Assembly: GCF_030817475.1 (NCBI RefSeq)
Contig: NZ_JAUSZJ010000002.1
Coordinates: 186,001-250,000 of the forward strand
Reading direction: 5' to 3'
Source of the DNA: Streptomyces sp. V2I9
Lineage (GTDB): Bacteria > Actinomycetota > Actinomycetes > Streptomycetales > Streptomycetaceae
DNA length: 64,000 nt
Shown here: piece after piece, positions 54,064 to 62,764 of the stretch
Layout of the letters: each line of letters starts with the position of its first letter
Position numbering within the stretch: position 1 is the stretch's first letter
Translations under genes and position numbers: made by a program
The notes under the pieces: generated by a model
What the model was told of the DNA's origin: nothing
What the model saw: the letters and a program-made list of their open reading frames with translations, nothing else
Databases searched by the model: none

Positions 54064-55539
54064 ATGACCGAATCGACCGGGCTGCCGTTGTCCGCGCCCG
54101 AAGCCCTGACGGTGCTCGGCGCCCTCGTCCTCGTCCTGGCCCGCTGGCTTCCCGAGCGGTGGCGCGGCCCGGCCGCGCTCGCCTCGGGAGCACTGCTCGC
54201 GGGGTCGGTGGCCGTTCTCGCCGTGGCGGGACCGCGCTGGCAGCTGGCGCCGGTGGTGGGTGCGGCGGCCGTCGCGGGGGCGTTCGCGCTCGCCCCGTGG
54301 CCGGCGCGGCGCTCCGGACGGACGCCGCGCCGGGCCCGGTGGTGGCTTGCCCTGCCGGGGTCGGTGGTGGGCGTGGCGCTCGTGGTCGCGGGGCCGGTGG
54401 CCGCCTGGGCGTTTCCGGTGCCGGACTTCCCCGAGCCGTCGGGACGGTTCCCGGTGGGCGCCCAGACGCTGGAGTGGTCCGAGCGGGCGGACCGGGCGGG
54501 CCGGAAGGGGGAGCCGCTCCCGGCGGGAGCAAGGCGGAGGACGGAGCCGCGGCCGCTCGTGGCGCAGCTCTGGTACCCGGCGGGGCACACCGCGCCGGAC
54601 GCCCGACGCGCGCCGTACCTCGGGCGGACCGAGGCGGAGGCGCGTACGGTCTCGGCGGCGCTGGCCGACTACTCGGGCGTCCCCGCGTTCCTCCTCGACG
54701 GGCTGCCGCGTGCCCGGAGCCACGCGGTGCCCGGCGCACCGGTCGCGGACGACGGCGGCCGCTTCCCCGTGGTGCTGTTCTCCCCCGGCCTCGGCGGCGT
54801 GCGCACCCAGAACACCGCCTGTGCCGAGGAACTCGCCTCCCACGGTTACGTCGTGGCCGCCGTGGACCACCCGTACGACTCCGCGGCCGTGGTCCTGTCG
54901 GACGGCCGGACCCTCCGTACGCGGGTCACCGCCACCGGCGACCCCGCGAAGGACGAGGCGCTGGCGGAAGGGCGGACGCGGGCACGGCCGGCGGATCTGC
55001 GAGCGGTGCTCACCCGGCTGGAGCGGCTGGAGAGCGGTGCGGTCGAGGGTCCGTTGACCGGGCGGCTCGACACCGCCAGGGTCGCGGCGACCGGGCACTT
55101 GATCGGGGGCGCGGCAGCGCTCCTCGCGGCCCGACAGGACGCCCGGTTCGACGCGGTCGTCGATCTGGACGGCTTCCCGCGCGGGCCCGTCGGCGGCCGC
55201 TTCGAGCAGCCGATGCTGGCGCTGACCCAGGAGATCGGGCCGGACACCGACCCGGACTACCTGCCCCGGCTCACGCGAGTGCTGGAGCGGGGCGGGGCGA
55301 CGAACTACCGGCTGACCGTGCCCGGCGCCGCACACCTCACCTTCACCGACGCCCCGCTCCACCTGCCGCCGGTCCCCGGCGTCGTCGGCTCCCCGGGGCG
55401 TGCGGAGAGCACCCGGATCACCGCCGGGGCCACCCGGTCGTTCCTCGACGCCGTCCTGCGCGGCGCCCCCGTCGACCTGCCCGCCGCGCTCTCCGCCCAC
55501 GGGGAGGTGACGGTCCACCCGCCCGCCGCCGCCCGCTGA
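54064..55539 (+). CDS. Membrane alpha/beta hydrolase (PAF-acetylhydrolase-like) with a missing nucleophile Ser
   Basis: 491 residues from the ATG at 54064 (an upstream GTG at 54019 is possible). Four hydrophobic segments fill residues 15-115. The hydrolase domain then has QLWYPAG, FPVVLFSPGLGGVR and HGYVVAAVDHPYDSA, which match PAF-acetylhydrolase-like lipases. At the expected GHSxGG elbow the sequence reads ATGHLIGGAAAL: codon 55099-55101 is TTG (Leu) where TCG (Ser) is expected. Asp (VVDLDGF) and His (PGAAHLTF) look intact. Confidence 0.8.
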   Translation: MTESTGLPLSAPEALTVLGALVLVLARWLPERWRGPAALASGALLAGSVAVLAVAGPRWQLAPVVGAAAVAGAFALAPWPARRSGRTPRRARWWLALPGSVVGVALVVAGPVAAWAFPVPDFPEPSGRFPVGAQTLEWSERADRAGRKGEPLPAGARRRTEPRPLVAQLWYPAGHTAPDARRAPYLGRTEAEARTVSAALADYSGVPAFLLDGLPRARSHAVPGAPVADDGGRFPVVLFSPGLGGVRTQNTACAEELASHGYVVAAVDHPYDSAAVVLSDGRTLRTRVTATGDPAKDEALAEGRTRARPADLRAVLTRLERLESGAVEGPLTGRLDTARVAATGHLIGGAAALLAARQDARFDAVVDLDGFPRGPVGGRFEQPMLALTQEIGPDTDPDYLPRLTRVLERGGATNYRLTVPGAAHLTFTDAPLHLPPVPGVVGSPGRAESTRITAGATRSFLDAVLRGAPVDLPAALSAHGEVTVHPPAAAR

Positions 55540-55669
55540 GCCCTCCTCACCCGTGCGCGCCGCCTGGGAGGCCGGGTCCGGGCGACGGGGCCAGAATCGG
55601 AGGCGCTGAGCTCCGGGACGCCCCGTGCCCCACCACGACGGTGGTCCTCGCGGGCGGAGAGGGCGGACG

Positions 55670-57247
55670 ATGGCCGGACCGGCACGGCGGGGGCGTACCC
55701 CCCGGCGCGGAAACGACAACGTGGCCGTGGAGCGCATGGTCCGCACGCTCATCCGCCGGCGCAAGAAGTCGTTCCGCGAGGGGGACGTCACCGTCACCGA
55801 TCCGCCGAAGGTCCGGCGCGCGGTGACGGCGGCGGCCCTCGGCAACACGATGGAATGGTTCGACTTCGGGGTCTACGCCTATCTCGCCGGAACGCTCGGC
55901 AAGGTCTTCTTCCCCGCCAGCTCGCCGGGCACCCAGGTGGTGTCCACGTTCGCGACCTTCGCCGCGGCCTTCCTGGTGCGTCCGCTGGGCGGGCTGGTCT
56001 TCGGACCGCTGGGCGACCGGGTGGGGCGGCAGAAGGTCCTGGCGCTCACGATGATCATGATGGCGGCGAGCACGTTCGCCGTCGGCTTCCTGCCCACGTA
56101 CGCGGCGGTCGGCTTCGCGGCTCCGTTGCTGCTCCTGGTCTGCCGGCTGGTGCAGGGCTTCTCCACCGGCGGGGAGTACGCGGGCGCCACCACGTACATC
56201 GCGGAGTACGCCCCCGACAAGCGGCGCGGGTTCCTGGGCAGCTGACTCGACTTCGGCACGTTCGTGGGCTACTCGCTGGGCTCCGGTCTGGTCACCGTGC
56301 TCACCGCCGTCCTCGGCACGGACGGGATGACGGACTGGGGGTGGCGCATCCCGTTCTTCGTCGCGGGTCCGATGGGCATCATCGGGCTGTACATGCGGCT
56401 CAAGCTGGAGGAGACGCCCGCGTTCCAGCAGGAGGAGGCGTACCGGAGCGCCGCCGAGGCACGTCCCGGCGGCGGGGACGATCCGGTGGAGGAGGCCCGG
56501 CAGTCGGGCAAGGGGCGGCTGAAGGAGATCTTCACCGACTACTGGGAGGCCGTGCTCATCTGCATGGGCCTGGTGCTGCTGTACAACGTCACCAACTACA
56601 TGGTGACGTCCTATCTGCCCACGTACATGTCCTCCACCCTGGGCGAGCCGGAGACCACCTCGCAGCTGCTGGTCCTCGGCACGATGCTGCTGGTGGTGCT
56701 GCTGATCACCACCGTGGGGCGGACCTCCGACCGGTGGGGCCGCAGACCGGTGTTCATGGCGGGCAGCCTGGCCCTGATCGCGCTGTCCGCGCCCGCCTTC
56801 CTGCTGATCCGGCAGGGCGGCATCCTGTTGCCGGCGCTGGGGTGCGGGGTGCTCGGCCTGCTGCTGGTCTGCTTCGCGGGTACGGCGGCCTCGACGCTGC
56901 CCGCGCTGTTCCCGACCCGGTTGCGGTACGGCGCGCTGTCGATCGCCTTCAACATCTCGGTGTCGCTCTTCGGCGGTACGACCCCCTTGTTCGCCTCGGG
57001 TCTGGTGGAGGCCACGGGGAACGAGATGGTGCCCGCGTACTACCTGATGGCCGCCGGAGTCATCGGGCTGGTGTCCACCTTCTTCCTGCACGAGACGGCG
57101 GGGCGTCCGCTGCGCGGCTCGGGACCGATGGTGGAGACGCCCCAACAGGCCCGTGAGCTGGTGGCGAGGAGCCGGACGGCGGCGGGCCGCCAGGCGCGCG
57201 ACGTGTGGCTGCGGGTGCGGAACCTGTGGCGGGGCCCGCCGCACTGA
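55670..57247 (+). pseudogene. MFS transporter (proline/betaine ProP-like) interrupted by an in-frame TGA
   Basis: Two in-frame parts belong to one protein of about 525 residues. The first ends KRRGFLGS at the TGA 56243-56245, and the second continues LDFGTFVGYSLGSG without a gap. The ProP-class opening is [19 protein letters not shown], with motif [13 protein letters not shown]. The tryptophan of the expected GSWLDFGTF block is replaced by TGA, a single-base change from TGG. All other regions, twelve hydrophobic segments and C-terminal tail, are intact. The start is uncertain (ATG 55670 or GTG 55724). It would be nonfunctional unless the stop is read through. Confidence 0.85.
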
Positions 57248-57452
57248 GGGCGCGCGGCGGTCCGGCACGCGGTGGGACGCCCCCGTGCCGCGCCCAGTCC
57301 CCTGCCGTCGCGCCCCGCCCCTCGCACCGCCGTACAGCCGCTCCTGTACGGGCCGGGCGGCGGGCGGGGGCCGCGCGGCTGCGGACAGCCGTCGGAGCAC
57401 GTGGCTTTACTGGCCGGTAGACATCTATGCGACGTAGGTCACACTGCCCTAC

Positions 57453-57473
57453 GGTCGGGGCACTGCCCCGACC
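57453..57473 (+). other. Perfect 10-bp hairpin in the ceramidase leader
   Basis: The arms ggtcggggca and tgccccgacc are separated by one base, about 65 bp before the ceramidase start. It may shape the 5' leader. Confidence 0.5.
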
Positions 57474-57538
57474 CTTCCCGGACGGTGAGCCGCCGCCCCC
57501 GGGGTCCGGGCGTCCCGGCTCGCGCCCCAGGAGGTCCC

Positions 57539-59599
57539 ATGCCACCCCCCAGCATCCGCCGCTCACGGCGCAGGCTCCCCGTCGCGGTACTCGCCATCGC
57601 CCTCGGAGCGGTCACCCTCGGCGGTCCCTCGCCCGCCGCGGCGTCGGACTCCGCCGCCGAGGCGGCCTACCTCGTCGGGCGCGGCATCTCCGACGTCACG
57701 GGGGAGGCCGCCGAGACCGGGATGATGGGGTACTCCAGCTTCGGCCAGAAGACCTCGGGCATCCACCAGCGCCAGCGGTCGCGCGCCTTCGTCGTCGTGG
57801 ACCGGGCGAGCGGCAAGCGGGTGGTGTACGTCAACGCCGACCTGGCGATGATCTTCCAGTCCGTCCGCCAGGGCGTCCTGGCCCGGCTGAAGGAGCGTTA
57901 CGGCAGCCTGTACGACGAGGCGAACGTCCTGCTGTCGGCCACCCACACCCACTCGGGGCCCGGCGGGTACTCCCACAACGTCGCCTACAACCTCTCCGTC
58001 CTCGGCTTCCAGAAGGAGACCTACCGGGCGATCGTCGACGGCATCACCGACTCCGTCGCCAAGGCGCATCAGGACCTCGCGCCCGGCACCATGAGCCTGG
58101 GCACCGGGACCCTCACCAACGCCAGCGTCAACCGCTCCCGCGCGGCGTTCGACCGCAACCCGGCCGCCGACCGGGCCGCCTTCCCCGACGCGATCGACCC
58201 GGCGATGACCGTGCTGCGCTTCAAGCAGGGTGAGAAGGATGTGGGCGCGGTCAGCTGGTTCGCCACCCACAACACCTCGATCACCAACAGGAACACGCTG
58301 ATCAGCCCTGACAACAAGGGCTACGCCTCCTACGCCTGGGAGCACGATCACGAGGGCGTGCGCTACCTCGACGACACCCCCGGTTTCGTCGCCGCCTTCC
58401 CGAACACCAACGCCGGCGACATGTCCCCGAACCTCAACCTGAAGCCCGGCTCCGGGCCCACCGAGGACGAGTTCGAGAACGCGCGGATCATCGGTGAGCG
58501 CCAGCTCGACAAGGCCCGCGAGATCTACCGGGACGCGCGGCCCGTCGCCGGAGGGGTCGACTCCCGGCTCACCCACGTCGACATGGAGAACGTGACCGTG
58601 GGCGGCGCGTACACCTCGGACGGCCAGGAGCACCGCACCTGCCCCGCCGTCGTGGGCGCGTCCACGCTCGCGGGCAGCGTCGAGGACGGCCCGGCGATCC
58701 CCGGCTTCGAGGAGGGCGCGCGCACGCCGGTGGCGAGCATCATCGACGCGCTGCGCGTCGACACCCCCTCGTGGCTCCAGACCTGTCAGTACCCGAAGGC
58801 GAGCCTGATCCCCACCGGTCTGCTGAGCAAGGTCCACCCGGTCACCCCGAAGACCCTCCCGCTCCAGATCATGAAGATCGGCGAGCTGCACCTGGTGGCC
58901 GCGCCGGGCGAGTTCACGATCGCCTCCGGCCTCCGCGTACGCCGCACGGTGGCCGGGCGGCTGGGTGTCCCGCTGGACCGCGTCCTGCTCCAGGGGTACG
59001 CCAACGCCTACAGCCAGTACGTCACGACGCCGGAGGAGTACGACACCCAGAACTACGAGGGCGGCTCCACGCTGTACGGCCGCTACACCCTGCCCGCCTA
59101 CCAGCAGGAGTACGCCAGGATCGCGGATTCCCTGCGCGCGGGCACCGCACTGGAACGGGGCGTGGCGCCGCCGGACGAGTCGGGACGGCAATTCACCTTC
59201 CAGACCGGTGTCGTGTACGACAACCCGCCCTCGGGCAGGGCGTTCGGCGCGGTCCTGAAGGCTCCGGAGCGCTCGTACGCGCGCGGCTCCACCGCGACCG
59301 CCGAGTTCGCCACGGGCCACCCGAAGAACAACGTCCGCCGGGGCTCCACCTTCCTGGAGGTCCAGCGGCTGGAGAACGGCACGTGGAAGCGGGTGCTGGA
59401 CGACGGCGACTGGGAGACCACCTACCGCTGGACCCGGCTCGACGGCCTCACCGGCACCTCGAAGGCGACGATCACCTGGAAGATCGCCCCGGACACCGCC
59501 CCCGGCTCCTACCGGATCGTGCACCACGGTGACGCGAAGAGCCTGCTCGGAAGGATCACTCCGTTCACGGGGGCGACGGAGGCGTTCACGGTGAGCTAG
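57539..59599 (+). CDS. Secreted neutral/alkaline ceramidase
   Basis: 686 residues from the ATG at 57539 with a canonical aggaggt site. A signal peptide (RRRLPVAVLAIALGAVTLGG) precedes the enzyme. GRGISDVTGEAAETGMMGY, LLSATHTHSGPGGYSHN (zinc His cluster) and NTNAGDMSPNLN (nucleophile Ser) are the family hallmarks. The C-terminal ~150 residues form the Ig-like domain. It hydrolyses N-acyl-sphingosine outside the cell; use as a fatty-acid source or against eukaryotic hosts is speculation. Confidence 0.93.
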   Translation: MPPPSIRRSRRRLPVAVLAIALGAVTLGGPSPAAASDSAAEAAYLVGRGISDVTGEAAETGMMGYSSFGQKTSGIHQRQRSRAFVVVDRASGKRVVYVNADLAMIFQSVRQGVLARLKERYGSLYDEANVLLSATHTHSGPGGYSHNVAYNLSVLGFQKETYRAIVDGITDSVAKAHQDLAPGTMSLGTGTLTNASVNRSRAAFDRNPAADRAAFPDAIDPAMTVLRFKQGEKDVGAVSWFATHNTSITNRNTLISPDNKGYASYAWEHDHEGVRYLDDTPGFVAAFPNTNAGDMSPNLNLKPGSGPTEDEFENARIIGERQLDKAREIYRDARPVAGGVDSRLTHVDMENVTVGGAYTSDGQEHRTCPAVVGASTLAGSVEDGPAIPGFEEGARTPVASIIDALRVDTPSWLQTCQYPKASLIPTGLLSKVHPVTPKTLPLQIMKIGELHLVAAPGEFTIASGLRVRRTVAGRLGVPLDRVLLQGYANAYSQYVTTPEEYDTQNYEGGSTLYGRYTLPAYQQEYARIADSLRAGTALERGVAPPDESGRQFTFQTGVVYDNPPSGRAFGAVLKAPERSYARGSTATAEFATGHPKNNVRRGSTFLEVQRLENGTWKRVLDDGDWETTYRWTRLDGLTGTSKATITWKIAPDTAPGSYRIVHHGDAKSLLGRITPFTGATEAFTVS

Positions 59600-59744
59600 G
59601 GGATGTCCGGCCGGGTCGGACCCTGGCGCCTGGATGTGGCCCGCGGCCGGCCGGACGTCATATCGGCACGGGCGGGTAGGAGGGATGGCGGAAGACGACG
59701 AGCGATCCTGACATCCTCGATGACCGAATGAGAGAGGGGCCGGC

Positions 59745-60182
59745 GTGGCCGATTCCGAGATGAGGGCGGTGGGTTGGGCGCAGTCCTTCCCCATGTCCCA
59801 AGGGGTGCGGGCCGGGCGTCTCTGGGCGCGCGCACATCTGGACTCGCTGGAATGGGCTCGGAGCGCACCCGATCTGGTGGATTCGGTGCTTCTGACGGTG
59901 ACCGAGCTCATCACCAACGCGCACAGACATGCTCATAGCGATGCGCAACTCGTCCTGACCTGGGACAGCGCCTGCCTGCACGTGAGCGTTCACGACTCCA
60001 GCCCGCATCCGCCGACCCCGTCCGACCGGGGCCCCGACGCGACCGGTGGCCGGGGCCTCACGATCGTCGAGGCACTGTCCGACAGCTGGGAACACCATCC
60101 GCAACGAGAGGGCAAGACCGTGACCGCCTGCTTCGTTCCGCCCGGCTACGCCGCCCCGGACCACGTCCGCAACACCGAGTGA
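59745..60182 (+). CDS. Anti-sigma-type HATPase (SpoIIAB/RsbW-like)
   Basis: 145 residues from a GTG with a gagaggg site. N-box VTELITNAHRHAHS and G-box DATGGRGLTIVEALSDSW are clear. Single-domain, cytoplasmic, likely partner-switching. The frameshifted STAS genes and PP2C phosphatase further right are on the other strand across the IS and relic region. Confidence 0.87.
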   Translation: MADSEMRAVGWAQSFPMSQGVRAGRLWARAHLDSLEWARSAPDLVDSVLLTVTELITNAHRHAHSDAQLVLTWDSACLHVSVHDSSPHPPTPSDRGPDATGGRGLTIVEALSDSWEHHPQREGKTVTACFVPPGYAAPDHVRNTE

Positions 60183-60217
60183 GACGAGGGACTTCACCTT
60201 CGACCTGCCGGAACGCG

Positions 60218-60254
60218 CGTGCCCGCCCGCCCCTGCTCGGGGCGGGCGGGCACG
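60218..60254 (+). terminator. Hairpin terminator after the HATPase gene
   Basis: 16-bp perfect arms (60218-60233 and 60239-60254) with a 5-nt loop, 36 bp past the stop. Confidence 0.8.
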
Positions 60255-60272
60255 TGGCAGCGCAGGGGGCTA

Positions 60273-60435
60273 GGGGGTGTCCGGCGGATCAGGGCCGGAC
60301 AGGCCGCGGTGTCTGGTGCGGTGCATCGCAAGGCGCTGGAATGCCCTCATCGCGGAGCGATTCGGGTGTTTCGGCAACGCCGCGAGGTGCCGTGCCAGAC
60401 ACCGCGGACCCGGTCAAGATCCGCCGGACACCCCC
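60273..60435. mobile_element. 163-bp MITE flanked by TA, abutting an IS5-family element
   Basis: Perfect 18-bp terminal inverted repeats (GGGGGTGTCCGGCGGATC at 60273-60290, its complement at 60418-60435) are each flanked by TA, a target duplication. There is no coding sequence. Internal blocks near the ends (ccgcggtgtctgg and ccagacaccgcgg) are also inverted, so it folds into a long hairpin. Inner IR bases match those of the adjacent IS element (GTCCGGCGGATC), so a related transposase may mobilise it. Confidence 0.88.
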
Positions 60436-60437
60436 TA

Positions 60438-61388
60438 GGTTCTGTCCGGCGGATCACTGACGGAGCCAGAGTCGGATCGCTGCGGCGGTGACAGTGCCGT
60501 GGAAGACGTAGGCCCTCTTGTCGTAACGGGTGGCGACCGCGCGGGAGTTCTTGAGCCGGTTGATGGTCCGCTCGACCTCGTTGCGGCGCCGGTAGTGGTC
60601 GGGGTCGAAGCCGGCGGGCCTGCCCCCGTTGCTGCCCCTGCGGCGGCGGTTGGCCCGCTGGTCCTTCGGTTCTGGGATCGTGTGCCGGATGTCGCGTCTT
60701 CGCAGGTAGCGGCGGTTTCGGCGGGAACTGTATGCCTTGTCGCCGCTGACGTGGTCCGGCCGGGTCCGGGGCCTTCCGCCAAGCGGCCGCGGAACTCGGA
60801 TCCGGTCCAGGACCTCGATCATCTGCGGTGCGTCGCCCCACTGTCCCGGCGTGAGCAGGAGGGCCATGGGGCGGCAGCCGCCTTCGCCGGCGAGGTGGAT
60901 CTTGCAGGTCAGGCCGCCCCGGGACCGTCCGAGTCCCTCGTCGGGGCGGTGGTGCCGGGGCGTCGTCCTTTTTTCGGGACCCGCGGCCGGGTCCTGCGTG
61001 CGCCGGCCGCGTGCTGATGGGCCCGGCAGGACGTCGAGTCGACGCCGACCATCGACCAGTCGACACGCCCCGCCAGGTCGGCGTCGGCCTGGACCGAATG
61101 CAGGATCCGGTCCCAGGTGCCGTCCGCCGACCAGCGGCGATGCCGTTCGTAAACGGTTTTCCACGAGCCGTAGCGTTCCGGCAGGTCACGCCACGGGACA
61201 CCGGTTCGGATCCGGAACAGCATCCCGTTGACCACGGTGCGGTGGTCGTTCCACCGACCGCCCCGGCCACCCAGAGGTGGCAGATGCGGTTCCAGTAACG
61301 ACCACTCGCGATTCGTCAAATCCCCCCGACCCATGACCGGACCAACGAGCGACCAGTCGGAAGGTCACATGATCCGCCGGACAGAACC
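60438..61388 (-). mobile_element. 951-bp IS5-family insertion sequence
   Basis: Perfect terminal inverted repeats begin GGTTCTGTCCGGCGGATCA at 60438 and end with its complement at 61388. TA dinucleotides lie on both sides (60436-60437 and 61389-61390), the left one shared with the MITE. It carries one transposase read as two overlapping frames. The target lies at the end of a chitinase relic. Confidence 0.9.
60454..61334 (-). CDS. IS5-family DDE transposase made by -1 frameshift
   Basis: Two overlapping frames: a 141-residue N-terminal part (DLTNREWSLLEPHLPPLGGRGG, then NGMLFRIRTGVPWRDLPERYG) and a C-terminal part (LTCKIHLAGEGGC, SGDKAYSSRRNRRYLRRR, RNEVERTINRLKNSRAVATRYDK). The overlap holds AAAAAAG (complement of 60969-60975), a classic -1 slippery heptamer. 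The shift joins the frames into about 293 residues. DDE residues: the Asp in MVGVDSTS, GDKAY and the Glu in RNEVERTIN. Confidence 0.9.
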
Positions 61389-61565
61389 TAGGTGAGACCG
61401 CTGTCGATGGCCGTCACGAGCTCGCCGTCGGCTGTGTCACCGTTGAACTCCCAGAAGAACGCGCCGCCCAGGCCCTGGCTCCTGGCCCACGCCGTCTTGG
61501 TGCCGACGGTCGCCGCTGGCCACCACGGCGGCCAGCGGCACGAGAAGCGCCGTGGCACCCGCCAT
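61388..61565 (-). pseudogene. Relic of a secreted GH18 chitinase with an internal deletion
   Basis: The 5' part encodes a signal peptide (MAGATALLVPLAAVVASG). It jumps, after a +1 shift near 61513, to the C-terminal end of a GH18 enzyme: VGTKTAWARSQGLGGAFFWEFNGD, then DGELVTAIDSGL and a TAG stop whose first base is the last base of the IS. The whole catalytic barrel, including DxxDxDxE, is missing. The IS insertion and the deletion may be separate events. Confidence 0.75.
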
Positions 61566-61885
61566 GACCCTGGACCGCTTGCCGAGGGAGGCGCTCCGTG
61601 AGGGTCCGGTACGGCGTCATCGTGTTTCTGTACTCAAGGCAGCCCCATGAGTGGCTCCAGGGGGACAGGGGAATCCCTGGCCCGTCAACCTTGCGCGGCC
61701 ATGAGCGCGTAGCTCTCTCCTCGGCACCCTCGCAGTGTCGCCGCGACCCCAGGAAGGCCTGGACCAATCGTCAAGAGGGTCCGGACCGGGGAAGAGGTGG
61801 AGCGGGGGTGAATGCGGCGAGCACGCCCGTGATGGACACGAGAAGCGCCGCGGCCCTCCAGGACCGCCCTGTGCGCCGCGCGGCC

Positions 61886-62247
61886 CTACGCCCGCTCCGC
61901 GCATCGCCTCAGCGCGGACGGGATGTCGGGGTGGTGGGGGAAGAGCGACGTGGTCCCCGTGACCTGGAACAACCTGGCGAGTCCGTCCGGCACGCCCGCC
62001 AGGTGGATGGGCACCGAACACGCCCCGACGATGACGGTGTTGAGGAACGAGGAGTCCGCGAAGCCGATGCCGGAGCAGTCCACCACCACCGGCGAGCCCG
62101 TGCGGATCGCCGCGGACAGGGCGAGGCGCAGGGGCTCGACATGGTCGACGTCGATCTCCCGGTGATGCGCACCAGCCATACGGCGGGGTCCTGGATCAGC
62201 TCCGACGTGATCGAGCCGCCGGGCGGCGGACCTACGATAGTTGCCAT
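61886..62247 (-). pseudogene. STAS-domain anti-anti-sigma factor with a one-base deletion
   Basis: From the ATG at 62247 the N-terminus (MATIVGPPPGGS, then DPAVWLVRITG) is in one frame, and the rest in the next: EIDVDHVEPLRLALSAAI, VVVDCSGIGFADSSFLN and LARLFQVTGTTSLF. They meet at 62158-62162, where GGG-AGATC stands for the expected GGGGAGATC (ITG-EID). One missing G explains the break. The conserved Ser in DSSFLN, target of RsbW-like kinases, would be preserved if repaired. Confidence 0.85.
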
Positions 62248-62442
62248 CAGGCAATCATTACAGGGATGGCGGCACCGACCGCAACACACCTGCGGACGGG
62301 GCCCTCCGCAGACGCCGCCCACGACCCGGCCCGCCCGGCCGTCCTCAACTCGGTGTACTCCCCGGACGGGATACGGCGCTCGACACGGCCGCCCTGCCGC
62401 GGGAGGCGGCGCGGGGCGAGGCGGGGCGGAAACCGGAATCGC

Positions 62443-62764
62443 TCAGGAAGAAGCCGGAGCGCCCTTCCCTGAGCCCTCAGAAGGGCCGGAGAAGAGATCG
62501 GTGAGGCCGGACACGCTGGGCACCGGCGCTAACAGATGGGTGGCCGGCACCTCGATTCGCTCGCGTGGGTGAGGAGCACGCTCAGACCTGCGCTGTCGAG
62601 GCAGGTGACACCGGTCAGGTCGAGCCGCACCGGACCGGACCGGAGACTTCGTCCAGGGCCGCTGCCGGCAGATGGCTGTTGCTCAGGTCGATCTCCCCGG
62701 TCACCGCGAGGCCGACCCCACCATCGGGGTGTCGGCGGGAGGTCAGGGTCGGGGAGGTGCTCAC
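62443..62764 (-). pseudogene. Second STAS-domain antagonist gene, with two frame breaks
   Basis: A GTG at 62764 overlaps the stop of the phosphatase gene (GTGA) and opens [25 protein letters not shown] shift is needed near 62643 to reach [24 protein letters not shown], and a second near 62570 to reach [20 protein letters not shown] codon lies in the last part. The kinase-target Ser (DSAGLS) is in the middle frame. Two indels, so inactive as it stands. Confidence 0.75.

Noticed and set aside
61735..61905. A minus-frame signal-peptide-like block (WRAAALLVSITGVLAAFTP) just right of the chitinase relic
   Set aside because: It has no start codon in frame, is very short and carries no recognisable mature domain. 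It may be another relic, but I cannot support it as a feature.
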